Below, in pieces: positions 42,146-51,386 of a stretch of DNA of 64,000 nucleotides. Made by a program: the position numbers and the translations under genes. The DNA lies in NCBI GenBank assembly GCA_040507035.1, contig JBEVVR010000044.1, positions 1-64,000 on the forward strand. Reading direction: 5' to 3'. This DNA comes from Thiodiazotropha sp040507035. GTDB taxonomy: Bacteria > Pseudomonadota > Gammaproteobacteria > Chromatiales > Chromatiaceae. The notes beneath the pieces were generated by a model, which saw only the letters and a list, made by a program, of their open reading frames with translations, did no database searches and was not told where the DNA came from. The stretch's first letter is position 1; each line of letters begins with the position of its first letter.

Positions 42146-44223
42146 CCAAGAGCAGACTCATTCCACTGGTTGCCTGTCTGGTATCAAGCCTCTCTGCATA
42201 TGCAAAGCATGATCAACAATTGGAGCACTATCTCTCACTGAGCCTGGAAGAGTTAATGGAGTTGGAGGTAACAATCTCTACAGAGACCAAAAAGCCCCTC
42301 TCCCAGGCTCCGGCCGCTGTCACTGTAATCACCGCGGAAGACATCAAAGCCACCGGGGCCACCAATCTCGTGGATATCCTGGAAACTGTACCCGGTATTC
42401 ATGTCAGGGCCAATCAATTTGCCTTCAGACCATTGGTGCAGTTCCGAGGAACGAATGCCAATCAAACCTTATTGATGGTTAATGGTGTTTCGATGCGGGA
42501 TCTGATGTGGGGTTTTGGAATTTTTTGGAAAGGCATACCAAGCAGCGTAATCGAGCGCGTGGAAATTATCCGTGGACCCGGGTCCGCGCTATTCGGTGCC
42601 GATGCCTCCGCGGGGGTGGTGAATGTCATTACAAAAAGCACTGGAATAATACAACAGACTAAAGCCGGCATACGTAGCGGCAGTTTCAATACCCATAGTG
42701 GCTGGCTGCAATATGGTGACAGATGGAACGATTTTGATATCGGCCTCACTATCGACCTTACAAATAGTGACGGCCACGACCCTATGGTGGAAATGGATGG
42801 CCAGACGCGACAGGACCTTGCCCTAAACACAGATGTTTCTCTTGCGCCTGACAATGCACACTACGGCTGGAGCAATCAGGATATACGCCTCTCTATCGCG
42901 AAACAGGAATGGCGCCTTCATTTGGACTACATGCGTCATCAGGACCTTGAAATCGGACTCACCGGTGCCGGTGTACTCGACCCAGTTACCCGTGCTGAAG
43001 ATAGCAGATTCAACCTCGACCTACTCTACAGCAATGCAGAATTGAATGATCTATGGGGGTTAGACGCAGAACTGCGTTACCAGGATCTTGACTACTCCTC
43101 TGGTGATGGTTTTCAGGAACGTCCGCCTGGCGCATTCAACGGAGATTATCCGCAAGGCGTGATCAATCAAATGCGTTCGGCTGAACGCAGGATTGCGTTT
43201 GAGGTCAGTGGTCTCTATTCGGGTTTGGATGCACATTCGCTGCGTTTAGGAATGGGCTATACCTGGCAGGACCTCTATTTCGTCAAACAGTTGATCAATA
43301 GGGGTATAGATCCAAATGGCGATCCGCTACCACCGGACAGCCCACTGGTGGATGTCTCTGACACACCCTATGCATTCGCGCCTGAAAAGACACGAAGGAT
43401 TCACTATATTTTTCTTCAGGATATCTGGTCATTAAATGAGAGCTGGCAGCTCACTGCAGGGGTCAGATATGACGACTACTCGGATTTTGGCGATACCCTT
43501 AATCCACGATTGGCATTGGTATGGCAGACCACGGACAGGGTCACCACAAAGCTGCTCTATGGCAAGGCATTTCGCCCACCATCTTTTCAGGAACTTTTTG
43601 CTGAAACATCCTTCGCCAAACCCAATCCAGACCTTGATCCCGAACGCTCTGAAACTGTTGAATTTATCATTTCATTGGTTGCAAACAGGGAACTGACCTT
43701 GGGCGTCAATCTTTATAGGCTCACGCAATCTGATTTTATTCGCGCTGTGGAATCGGCGGATCAGACCGACCGGCAGTTTCTCAATACTGGTAAGCACGCA
43801 ATTCGGGGCATTGAGTTTGAAACAAAGTGGCAAGCGAGAGAGAACCTGAGACTCTCAGCAAATTACACCGTAAGAGACTCGGACGACAATGAATTTCGTG
43901 CAGCTGACCAACCTAAGCAGGATGCCTATCTGCGTGCTGATTGGAATTTCAGCCCTCATTGGCTTTGGAATCTAGAGGCAAACTGGATCGGCGGAAGAAC
44001 ACGAGGCATCAATGATACCAGGCCATCAGTTGATGACTACATCATCACCAATACCACAATACGCTATTCCGGCGTGACTGGTTGGGAATTCGCATTTTCC
44101 GTTCGAAACCTGCTGGACGCAGAGGCAAGAGAGCACACTGCTGCCTCTGTTACTGAGGATCTATTACTACCGGAACGAAACCTCTATGCCGAGATTATAT
44201 ATATGTTCCCCAGCAGTTTATGA
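42142..44223 (+). CDS. TonB-dependent outer-membrane receptor
   Basis: This encodes 693 residues with a signal peptide ('LIPLVACLVSSLSAYA'). The N-terminal stretch 'SLEELMELEVTIST' is typical of receptors next to YfiR-like genes. The plug domain (about 50-165) has 'AAVTVITAEDIKATGA', 'VQFRGTNANQTLLMVNG' and 'SVIERVEIIRGPGSALFGAD' with 'GVVNVITKS'. The 22-strand barrel follows and ends in aromatic Phe/Tyr-rich strands. The ligand is unknown; no siderophore genes are nearby. It is followed closely by a YfiR-family periplasmic protein and a hybrid kinase, an arrangement that suggests ligand sensing coupled to signalling rather than simple uptake. Confidence 0.92.
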   Translation: MTKSRLIPLVACLVSSLSAYAKHDQQLEHYLSLSLEELMELEVTISTETKKPLSQAPAAVTVITAEDIKATGATNLVDILETVPGIHVRANQFAFRPLVQFRGTNANQTLLMVNGVSMRDLMWGFGIFWKGIPSSVIERVEIIRGPGSALFGADASAGVVNVITKSTGIIQQTKAGIRSGSFNTHSGWLQYGDRWNDFDIGLTIDLTNSDGHDPMVEMDGQTRQDLALNTDVSLAPDNAHYGWSNQDIRLSIAKQEWRLHLDYMRHQDLEIGLTGAGVLDPVTRAEDSRFNLDLLYSNAELNDLWGLDAELRYQDLDYSSGDGFQERPPGAFNGDYPQGVINQMRSAERRIAFEVSGLYSGLDAHSLRLGMGYTWQDLYFVKQLINRGIDPNGDPLPPDSPLVDVSDTPYAFAPEKTRRIHYIFLQDIWSLNESWQLTAGVRYDDYSDFGDTLNPRLALVWQTTDRVTTKLLYGKAFRPPSFQELFAETSFAKPNPDLDPERSETVEFIISLVANRELTLGVNLYRLTQSDFIRAVESADQTDRQFLNTGKHAIRGIEFETKWQARENLRLSANYTVRDSDDNEFRAADQPKQDAYLRADWNFSPHWLWNLEANWIGGRTRGINDTRPSVDDYIITNTTIRYSGVTGWEFAFSVRNLLDAEAREHTAASVTEDLLLPERNLYAEIIYMFPSSL

Positions 44224-44287
44224 ATGACCGATGGAGATAATGACTGTTCACTAATTTTGTATAGGTTCTTTTTTGTTAAATGGTTAG

Positions 44288-44833
44288 ATGGAAGTGATGA
44301 CAAGGCTGTTGATACATTTCACACTGGCTCTGCTGTGTAGTATTGCATCTTCGGCATATTGCGATGAGCAACAGAGTGAAGAGAATCTAGTGAAAGCAGT
44401 CTTCATATATAATTTTGCAAAATTTACACGTTGGCCCGCTGACACATGGGCCATGAATGAAGCTGTTCTGAGAATCTGTGCTGTGGGCGACGATGAAATG
44501 GTTGGCGCCCTTGCACAGTTAAACGGCAAAAAAGTCAGGGAACATCCTGTGATCGTCGAACCCAAGGGAGTAACAAACAATCTACACACCTGCCATCTAA
44601 TCTACCTGGCACGTTCCAGGCATGATTTGACCCAGGTTACTACAGATCACATCAACTCCAAACCCATCCTTACCGTTAGTGAAATCAAGGATTTTTCCAA
44701 GCAAGGAGGTATGATTGAACTTTATACGATAAACGGAAAAGTACGCTTTAAGATTAATCTGCAGACAACTCGGGATGCCGGACTTGACCTCAGCTCTCGC
44801 CTGCTCAAACTAGCGGCTGAGGTGCATCGGTAA
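44288..44833 (+). CDS. YfiR-family (DUF4154) periplasmic protein
   Basis: This encodes 181 residues with a signal peptide ('LLIHFTLALLCSIASSAYC'). The DUF4154 domain spans about 35-175: 'AVFIYNFAKFTRWPADTW', 'LRICAVGDDEM', 'HLIYLARS', 'ILTVSEIKDFSKQGGMIELY' and the C-terminal 'LKLAAEV'. Two Cys lie in the mature domain, as in YfiR, where disulfides regulate binding to a membrane partner. YfiR in Pseudomonas represses the diguanylate cyclase YfiN; here the next gene is a hybrid kinase with a periplasmic sensor, overlapping this stop by one base (TAATG), so the kinase is its likely partner. Confidence 0.88.
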   Translation: MEVMTRLLIHFTLALLCSIASSAYCDEQQSEENLVKAVFIYNFAKFTRWPADTWAMNEAVLRICAVGDDEMVGALAQLNGKKVREHPVIVEPKGVTNNLHTCHLIYLARSRHDLTQVTTDHINSKPILTVSEIKDFSKQGGMIELYTINGKVRFKINLQTTRDAGLDLSSRLLKLAAEVHR

Positions 44834-47202
44834 TGGTAATCATGGATTTATTACGCAACGCCTCTATAAAACACAAACTTGAAGTCATTATTCTTTTTAT
44901 CACGGCTTCCGTACTACTGCTTAGCCTACTGTTATTCATGATTTTCGAGATCACCTCAGCACGGAGTGAAGCTGCAACTCGTTTACAATCACTGGCACTA
45001 CTCCTCGGAGCGAACAGCAATGCTGCTATCACCTTCAACGACCAGGACACCGCAAATGATATTTTAGCAACCTTATCGACACAACAAGACGTGATTGAGG
45101 CATCTATCATTCTAAATAACGGCAACAGTTTTGCCCGCTATGTCTCGGATAAATTTGAAGCAAGCAGAAATATCAAACGATACGATACATCAATCAGTTC
45201 TTACTTCAGACTGATCACCGTCAAGGAACCTATTCTGCTTGACGGAGAGAGTATCGGCACACTGCAGATTGTCGGCGACATGAGCAGAGCCAAATTGATC
45301 CTCTTTCATCAATCAATCCTTGCTCTCGCCGTGTATATCGTGTCTATGGTCTTCGCATTCTGGCTCTCCAACCGTTTTCAACACCTGATTTCAAAACCCA
45401 TCCAACAACTGCTCCGCACCATGAAGAAAGTAGCGGTAAAACGGGACTTCACCCATAGGGCTAAACGTTTAAGCAATGATGAACTAGGGAGCCTCGTGGA
45501 TGGTTTTAATGCCATGCTCGACCGAATCCAAAAGCATGACACTAAGCTTGCCGCGTACCATCAGGACTTGGAGCGCCAGGTATCTGGACGCACCAAGGAA
45601 TTATATAAAGCGAAAAATGAAGCGGAAGCAGCAAGCCAGGCAAAAAGCGATTTTCTGGCGACCATGAGCCATGAAATCCGCACACCGATGAGTGGGGTTA
45701 TCGGTTTTGCCCATTTGCTGAAGAAAACAACTTTGGATAATCAACAAGATGAATATGTAGAGATCATCATCAATTCGGCCCAAAGTCTGCTCGAGATCAT
45801 CGATGACATCTTGAATTTTTCCAAGATGGAAGCCGGGAAGTTGTCCTTGGACTGCAGCAACTTCGCAGTGCACACACTAATACATGGTGTCGAGGTCCTT
45901 TTTGCCCAAAAAGCCTTGGAAAAAGGGCTTATCCTCACTACCTCTGTTGCGCAAAACATACCGACCATGCTGTATGGCGATCCAGCCAAGCTACGCCAAC
46001 TACTTCTCAACCTGGTCGGTAATGCAATCAAGTTCACCGAAAGCGGTAGCGTAGACATCAAGATGGATCTGGATGACTCAAAGGGGGAGCAGATCACATT
46101 AAAAATCACCGTCTCTGATACAGGCATCGGCATCCCCCCGGAGCAACAATCTTTGTTATTTCAACCATTTCAACAGGGCGATAGTTCACTCACACGTAGT
46201 TATGGCGGGACAGGCCTCGGCCTTGTCATCGCGCAACGCCTTGCGAACCTTATGGGCGGGGATATTTCACTCACTAGCACGCCGGGTGAGGGTTCTGTTT
46301 TTGTAGCCCGGGTTGGCCTTGAAAGCGCAAAATACGCAAATAAGCCAGCAGTAATAACATACGAGCAAGATAAAGCAACCTCTTCAACAGAATCTCGCGA
46401 CAAAGATGGAAACGCAGCGTCACTTTTCAGTGAGCTGACTATCCTCGTCGTCGATGATAGCCAGGTAAACCTAACCCTGGCCAGCACACTATTGAATAAA
46501 AGGGGTGCAAATGTGGTAGCCGTTACCAGTGCGGCTGAAGCACTGGATATTATCCAGAAGCAGACGTTTGATCTTGTGCTTATGGATCTGGAAATGCCTG
46601 GGATGAGTGGACTCGAAGCTGCCAGAAGGATTCGCGACATTTATGGGTCAAATGAACTACCAATCATAGCTGTCACCGCACATGTACTGCCACAAAAACA
46701 ACAAGATGTATTGAATGCAGGCATGGAGGACCTACTACCTAAACCCTATCTACCCGATCAGTTATTTTCAATAATAAGCAAATGGTCAGATCGGTCTTAT
46801 GACGCTACCGATTCTCAATTGCTGGATTCGGAATTTACGAGTGATTCGGCTATTTACGACCGGCAAGCAGCACTCGCCAGCGTTGAGAACGACAACAAAA
46901 CTGCCAATCTGATACTCAAGGAATTTCTTGATTTGCTACCTAATTGTGAAACAGCCATGCATCAAGCCCTGGAGAGCGGTGACAATACGGCACTGTATCA
47001 GGCAATTCATCAATTAGCAGGCTCAGCGAGCTTAAGCGGCGCCACCTCGATATATGAGATTGCTGTCTCATTGAAAGAGACATTGGCACAAGATTCAGTA
47101 ACGTCCGCTGAGATCGAACAACAAGTCGCAACCCTCATTGAGGAGACATGTAGATTCAAGGATTTTTTTTCCTCCCAACGAACATCCGATCAACCCGTCT
47201 AA
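44833..47202 (+). CDS. Hybrid sensor histidine kinase with receiver and Hpt domains, BarA-like
   Basis: This encodes 789 residues. TM1 is at about 17-40, a small periplasmic sensor (CHASE8-like) at about 45-155, TM2 at about 157-178, HAMP to about 235, and a coiled coil to about 265. HisKA has 'LATMSHEIRTPMSGVIGFAH' (phospho-His about 281). HATPase_c has 'LRQLLLNLVGNAIKFTESG' and 'GGTGLGLVIAQRLANLMGGD'. The receiver has 'LVLMDLEMPGMSGLEA' (Asp about 582) and Lys in 'LLPKPYLPDQL'. The C-terminal Hpt domain has 'AIHQLAGSASLSG'. A four-step phosphorelay is therefore fully encoded. The periplasmic sensor resembles those controlled by YfiR, and the yfiR-like gene overlaps it. No partner response regulator is adjacent. 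Confidence 0.93.
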   Translation: MVIMDLLRNASIKHKLEVIILFITASVLLLSLLLFMIFEITSARSEAATRLQSLALLLGANSNAAITFNDQDTANDILATLSTQQDVIEASIILNNGNSFARYVSDKFEASRNIKRYDTSISSYFRLITVKEPILLDGESIGTLQIVGDMSRAKLILFHQSILALAVYIVSMVFAFWLSNRFQHLISKPIQQLLRTMKKVAVKRDFTHRAKRLSNDELGSLVDGFNAMLDRIQKHDTKLAAYHQDLERQVSGRTKELYKAKNEAEAASQAKSDFLATMSHEIRTPMSGVIGFAHLLKKTTLDNQQDEYVEIIINSAQSLLEIIDDILNFSKMEAGKLSLDCSNFAVHTLIHGVEVLFAQKALEKGLILTTSVAQNIPTMLYGDPAKLRQLLLNLVGNAIKFTESGSVDIKMDLDDSKGEQITLKITVSDTGIGIPPEQQSLLFQPFQQGDSSLTRSYGGTGLGLVIAQRLANLMGGDISLTSTPGEGSVFVARVGLESAKYANKPAVITYEQDKATSSTESRDKDGNAASLFSELTILVVDDSQVNLTLASTLLNKRGANVVAVTSAAEALDIIQKQTFDLVLMDLEMPGMSGLEAARRIRDIYGSNELPIIAVTAHVLPQKQQDVLNAGMEDLLPKPYLPDQLFSIISKWSDRSYDATDSQLLDSEFTSDSAIYDRQAALASVENDNKTANLILKEFLDLLPNCETAMHQALESGDNTALYQAIHQLAGSASLSGATSIYEIAVSLKETLAQDSVTSAEIEQQVATLIEETCRFKDFFSSQRTSDQPV

Positions 47203-47342
47203 AAGACTATCTCGATGTCTGATTCTGTTTCCGCTATTCACCATTCTCATCTCGCTTGAGACGCTAAAGTCCCGATTGTATTCAGAACTTATATCGCCCA
47301 AACGATCGACTCGATACACACCCCCAGACTGGAGGACATGTA

Positions 47343-47753
47343 TCAATATCTGATATATCTATCCTGGTAATAGCCGGAGTATGTATCATGATAAGCTATG
47401 TAGCGATCGATTCCGTTTCTTACAAACTCCTTGATCAATCGGCTATTTTTGTCCAATTTGCGTGTTAGGTGCTGATACTCGCTCCTCGATAGATAACCAT
47501 CTTCCCTATATTCCCTCGATAAACGACGTATCTTCCTATGACGCTTTTTAAGCTTTCTCGCCTCCTTGTGAGTCAATTTGTCGTTGTCGATGCCACGCTC
47601 AATTCTGTAATATTGACGCTGCAGTCGATGTTCGATTTTGTCTATCTTTTTCTCACCACAGTGCTCACTTTTGTGACGATGACCGGCAAATGCAGGTGTA
47701 GCCATGACCAGACTAAGGGATAAGGCGATAATTGTGCTGCTCACTGTTTTCAT
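47343..47753 (-). CDS. Small basic exported protein of unknown function
   Basis: This encodes 136 residues with a clear signal peptide ('IIALSLSLVMATPAFAG'). The mature protein is highly charged: an alpha-helical repeat-like region rich in Lys, Arg and Glu ('LTHKEARKLKKRHRKIRRLS'), then 'YLSRSEYQHLTRKLDKNSRL', and a Tyr/Arg-rich tail. It resembles other small periplasmic helical proteins whose function is not known. It is not Spy/CpxP: the LTxxQ motif is absent. It is convergent with the hybrid kinase and transcribed alone. Confidence 0.8.
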   Translation of the reverse strand: MKTVSSTIIALSLSLVMATPAFAGHRHKSEHCGEKKIDKIEHRLQRQYYRIERGIDNDKLTHKEARKLKKRHRKIRRLSREYREDGYLSRSEYQHLTRKLDKNSRLIKEFVRNGIDRYIAYHDTYSGYYQDRYIRY

Positions 47754-48020
47754 TCCAGCTTCTCCTGTGATCGAATTTCACCAAGACTCAAACACAGGAT
47801 ATGCAGTGAATACTGAACAAAAACTGAATATAGAAAAATAAAAAACTATCCACCCGCCCAAAAAGTGCTAATCCGGTACTGGCGCAGACCCACTCTATTC
47901 GATATCCTCAGTCCCGATATATCCTTATGCTGCGGGGGAGGAATCGAATACGACGATCCCGTCTGATGCCACCCCGATTTAGTTTTTCCTTGCTTGCCGA
48001 TGCTCCGAGGGATGGTTTTG

Positions 48021-48644
48021 ATGAAGTACGCTAGATTGTTTTTATTGAGCCTCTGCCTGTTCGGATTTAGCTCCAGCTTGCTGGCAGAAATCCGCTATGT
48101 AACGGACGAACTACAACTCTCCCTATATGAGCTAATTAACTCCAAGGGCAAGCTGCTAAAACGCTTGAAAAGTGGTGATCAGCTCGAACTACTAGAAGAG
48201 GAAGGCCTTTTTGCCAAAGTACGAACACCGGAAGGAGTAGAAGGCTGGACCAAGTCCGGCTTTTTAATCACAGAAAAGCCCGCACGTACTCAATTGAGCG
48301 AACTCCAACAACAACATCAAGCGCTGACACAAAAGTTGGAGGACAACAAAGCCGAATTACAGAAATCACGTCAAGCTTTGGATAATCTCAAGCAACAGGA
48401 GGAGCAAGCCAACGCTGAGTTGCAGGATCAACTTGCCAACACTGAAGGTGTAGTGGCTGCCCTGGATAGGATTCAGCAAGAAAACGAGGCACTACGCAGC
48501 AGCCAAAATCATGTGCATAGTGCGATTCCACTCAACTGGGGATTGATCGCGGCGGCAATCGGTTTCGTACTTGGCCTGATTGCCGGAATCATGCTATTTG
48601 ACTATTTCAGTCGAAGACGCCATGGCGGTTACCGTATCTACTAA
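48021..48644 (+). CDS. SH3-domain membrane protein of the YgiM family
   Basis: This encodes 207 residues from the ATG at 48021, with a signal peptide ('LFLLSLCLFGFSSSLLA'). Two in-frame ATGs upstream would add up to nine residues. An SH3b domain (about 25-90, 'IRYVTDELQLSLYELINSKG', 'GWTKSGFLI') is followed by a Gln/Glu-rich coiled coil (about 95-165) and a single C-terminal membrane helix 'WGLIAAAIGFVLGLIAGIML' with a basic tail. This is the TIGR04211/YgiM architecture. It stands alone; cell-envelope function is presumed. Confidence 0.88.
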   Translation: MKYARLFLLSLCLFGFSSSLLAEIRYVTDELQLSLYELINSKGKLLKRLKSGDQLELLEEEGLFAKVRTPEGVEGWTKSGFLITEKPARTQLSELQQQHQALTQKLEDNKAELQKSRQALDNLKQQEEQANAELQDQLANTEGVVAALDRIQQENEALRSSQNHVHSAIPLNWGLIAAAIGFVLGLIAGIMLFDYFSRRRHGGYRIY

Positions 48645-48668
48645 GCATCCGCTTGAGGCAGATAAGGC

Positions 48669-49625
48669 TCAACACTCGATGGCGTATTTTTTCATCCGAT
48701 AGAGCAGTGTGTCACGACTGAGCCCAAGCAACCTTGCCGCCTTGCTGCGATTGCCCAAGGTTTTCATCAGCGCCTGTTGGATCAAACTGGCTTCAAGCTC
48801 ATCCATCTTCAGGCCTTGCTCTGGCAGTCGAAAGCTTCCATTCATAGGTTGATGGTTTATTTTGAGGTGCTGCCCCATGGCGCCACGAATTTCCAGAGGC
48901 AGGTTTTCCGGCTCGACGTTGCGGCCAGCGAAGAGAATCAGCATGCGCTCAGCGAAATTCTTCAGTTCCCTCACGTTGCCCGGCCAATGGTAGCTATTCA
49001 GCATCTTGAGCACGGCCTTGCCATAGGTCGGCGGCCTTAGCTTGTAGTTGCTAGCAAGTTCTGAGGTCAGCCCTTTGAGGAGCAGATTGACATCGCCCTG
49101 ACGCTGCCTTAAAGGCGGCAGCTCGAGAGGAACGACATGTAGGCGATAGTAGAGATCGCGACGAAAACCCCCCTCTTCGATCAATTGGCCGAGGTCCCTG
49201 TTAGTAGCGGCAATCACCCGCACATCAACCCGTTGACTGCTCGCCCTACCGACTGTCTGACACTCTCCGGTCTCGAGAAATCGCAGCAGTTTCGCCTGAA
49301 CCGACAGCGGAAGCTCGCCAATCTCATCGAGGAATAGGGTGCCGCCATTCGCCGCCTGTACTTTACCCAAGCTGTCGTTGGTAGCTCCGGTGAACGCACC
49401 TCTGCGGTGACCAAACAGCTCACTTTCGGCTAGCTGGGTGGGCAGTGCGGCACAATTGACCGTGATGAAGGCCTGATCGCGTCGACGGCTGTTTTGGTGC
49501 AATGCGTGGGCCAAAAGCTCCTTGCCGGTTCCGCTCTCACCGCTGACCAGTACAGTGGCATCCGTTGCCGACACGATGCGCATCGCCCTGAGTAAGGACT
49601 GGAATTCTGGGGCCTTTCCTAACAT
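48669..49625 (-). CDS. Sigma-54-dependent activator without a sensor domain (PspF-like)
   Basis: This encodes 318 residues. It is a bacterial enhancer-binding AAA+ protein: Walker A 'VSGESGTGKELLAHALH', the sigma-54 contact loop 'HRRGAFTGAT', Walker B 'GGTLFLDEIGELPLSVQ', 'VDVRVIAATNRDL' and sensor residues 'FRRDLYYRLHVVPLELPPLR' are all intact. A Fis-type helix-turn-helix closes the protein ('NRSKAARLLGLSRDTLLYRM'). There is essentially no N-terminal regulatory domain, as in PspF, so activity must be controlled by a partner protein or by expression. No pspA is adjacent. Its target promoter is not visible in the window. Confidence 0.92.
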   Translation of the reverse strand: MLGKAPEFQSLLRAMRIVSATDATVLVSGESGTGKELLAHALHQNSRRRDQAFITVNCAALPTQLAESELFGHRRGAFTGATNDSLGKVQAANGGTLFLDEIGELPLSVQAKLLRFLETGECQTVGRASSQRVDVRVIAATNRDLGQLIEEGGFRRDLYYRLHVVPLELPPLRQRQGDVNLLLKGLTSELASNYKLRPPTYGKAVLKMLNSYHWPGNVRELKNFAERMLILFAGRNVEPENLPLEIRGAMGQHLKINHQPMNGSFRLPEQGLKMDELEASLIQQALMKTLGNRSKAARLLGLSRDTLLYRMKKYAIEC

Positions 49626-49731
49626 AACCGTCTCCGTAGCAAAATCAGGGCTATTGTAAATCAGTTTTTCAATTGAGGAAAATAGCTTTGGGAATGGGCT
49701 TCTGTTATCAGTGGTTCAGGCCATGCGGAGC

Positions 49732-50652
49732 TTACTCAAATAACTCTTTGACTATCTCAAGAAACCGCTTTGCCTGAGGGGAGAGAAATTTACCACGACG
49801 CAACACGATTCCGTAGCTGCGATCGGGGAAGTACTCGCCAAGGGGGATTGTCGCAATCTGCTCCTCCCCGGTAAGACAGACATCGGTGACAATGGATATA
49901 CCGAGGCCGATCTCGACATACTTCTTTATCACCTCCCAACCACCCGCTTCCAGGGTCACGTTGTAGTTGGCGTTGTACTGCTTGAAAACCAGATCGACCA
50001 TACGCCAGGTGCTCAAATGGTGGGGGGGGAGGATGAGTCCATAGGGACTGATATCATGCAGTTGAATCGACTCCTTTTTTGCCAGCGGATGATCCAAGGG
50101 TGTAATCAATACCGGTGCATAATTGACCACTGGCTGGTAGGTGACATCGTCGGGTATCTCCAACATCGAACCGATTGCAAGATCCGTCTCATCCGCCCTC
50201 AACATGGCCATGCCATCCCGCCCGGTCACATTGTGCAGCTTTACCCTAATCCCCGGATAACGTTCGGCAAATCGGCGTATGGGCTCAGGCAGGATATAGA
50301 GGATGGTGGATTCACCCGCGGCGATATTCAACTCACCGCTCTCAAGTTTTCCACAGGAGGCAGCAAAGGTCTCTTGCAGTTTATCCATCCCCTCCACCAG
50401 GGGTTGGGAGAGTTTGTAGAGGGTCTCACCCTCGGGTGTCAGCTTGATCTTAGGCCCCCGGCGCTCGAACAGCACCGTCTCAAGTTCACGCTCCAGCGCC
50501 TGGATCTGCAGCGATACCGTAGGTTGGCTCAAATAGAGCCTCTCCGCCGCCTCACTGATGGAACCCGTCTGAGCTGCATGACAGAAGGCGCGCAGTTGCT
50601 TCAAGCGGTTTTGCTTGTAGTGAATCTGGGGTGTTCCTGCCATATCAGCCAT
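49732..50652 (-). CDS. LysR-family transcriptional regulator
   Basis: This encodes 306 residues from the ATG at 50652 ('MADMAGTPQIHYKQNRLKQL'). An ATG at 50643 is a close alternative, and longer in-frame starts run through hydrophobic low-quality sequence. The N-terminal winged helix reads 'LRAFCHAAQTGSISEAAERL' and 'LSQPTVSLQIQALERELE'. The effector-binding domain spans about 95-300 ('GELNIAAGESTILYILPEPI', 'GGWEVIKKYVEIGLGISIVT'). The overall look is of the CysB-like or CbbR-like LysR group that controls sulfur or carbon metabolism, but the ligand cannot be read from sequence. It is divergent from a pentapeptide-repeat gene. Confidence 0.88.
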   Translation of the reverse strand: MADMAGTPQIHYKQNRLKQLRAFCHAAQTGSISEAAERLYLSQPTVSLQIQALERELETVLFERRGPKIKLTPEGETLYKLSQPLVEGMDKLQETFAASCGKLESGELNIAAGESTILYILPEPIRRFAERYPGIRVKLHNVTGRDGMAMLRADETDLAIGSMLEIPDDVTYQPVVNYAPVLITPLDHPLAKKESIQLHDISPYGLILPPHHLSTWRMVDLVFKQYNANYNVTLEAGGWEVIKKYVEIGLGISIVTDVCLTGEEQIATIPLGEYFPDRSYGIVLRRGKFLSPQAKRFLEIVKELFE

Positions 50653-50848
50653 CCGGTAAGTATTAAGCCATTCAATACTAGATGCAAAAGTCACTAATAT
50701 CAATAATAAATGGATCGAGGACGGCGAATCGACTCGCAATCGAGCCCGAGATTTAGCTATTCTTACCCTGAACGGCAACCATTCGGCAGATCGGGACATA
50801 GGGATCGTTCCGACTCAATCTTCAGGTATTAGAGAAATAGAGGTATCC

Positions 50849-51187
50849 ATGCAGAAGCCCCAGCTGAAACAGGACCCGATGTATCAACTACTTAAAGAGG
50901 GAAAAATCGAGGAGTTCAATCAGCGCAGGGCCAACGGCGAACCCTGCGACCTGCGCAATGCCGACCTCAGAGGTGTCGATTTGAGAGACTTGGATGCGCG
51001 AAATCTGGATCTTAGCGGGGCCTATTTGCGCCATGCCGACCTGCGCGGGCTGAATCTGAGCGAGACCAATCTCGAGGGTGCAAGCATCAATAGCGCAAAG
51101 ATCTCGGGCACCTACTTCGCTCCCTCTCTCGCTGCCGATGAGATAACCCTTTCACTGGTCCACGGCACCCGTCTGCGCAATCGCTGA
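50849..51187 (+). CDS. Small pentapeptide-repeat protein
   Basis: This encodes 112 residues. After a helical N-terminal lead (about 1-35, 'MYQLLKEGKIEEFNQRRANG'), about ten pentapeptide units of the A(D/N)LxX type follow ('DLRNADLRGVDLRDLDARNL', 'LSGAYLRHADLRGLNLSETN'). These form a short right-handed beta helix of two to three coils. It ends without a C-terminal extension. Pentapeptide proteins can mimic DNA or scaffold other proteins; no specific role is evident. A large inverted repeat follows immediately. Confidence 0.88.
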   Translation: MQKPQLKQDPMYQLLKEGKIEEFNQRRANGEPCDLRNADLRGVDLRDLDARNLDLSGAYLRHADLRGLNLSETNLEGASINSAKISGTYFAPSLAADEITLSLVHGTRLRNR

Positions 51188-51227
51188 CCGGCTCAAGGTA
51201 TGTAAACACAGGTTATTAAGAGTGAAA

Positions 51228-51357
51228 AGTCCGCAAATGAACGCAAATTAACGCAAATGTAAAAATTCTAGGTTATTCCTTGGTTTTGGGCTTTGGGAAA
51301 GCAAAAATTAGTTTTTTTATTATTTTATTTGCGTTTATTCGCGTTCATTTGCGGACT
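51228..51357. repeat. 130-bp inverted-repeat element with 31-bp arms
   Basis: The left arm (51228-51258) and right arm (51327-51357) are inverted copies of each other with only two mismatches. Each arm contains CGCAAATgAA-like units repeated in tandem (AGTCCGCAAATGAACGCAAA at the left edge). The 68-base centre is AT-rich and non-coding. It lies between the converging ends of the pentapeptide gene and tatC. This could be a non-autonomous MITE-like element, or a strong transcription-end structure for both genes; no transposase and no clear target duplication are visible. Confidence 0.85.
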
Positions 51358-51386
51358 GATTCTCTTAACAACCATTCACGGCAGGA

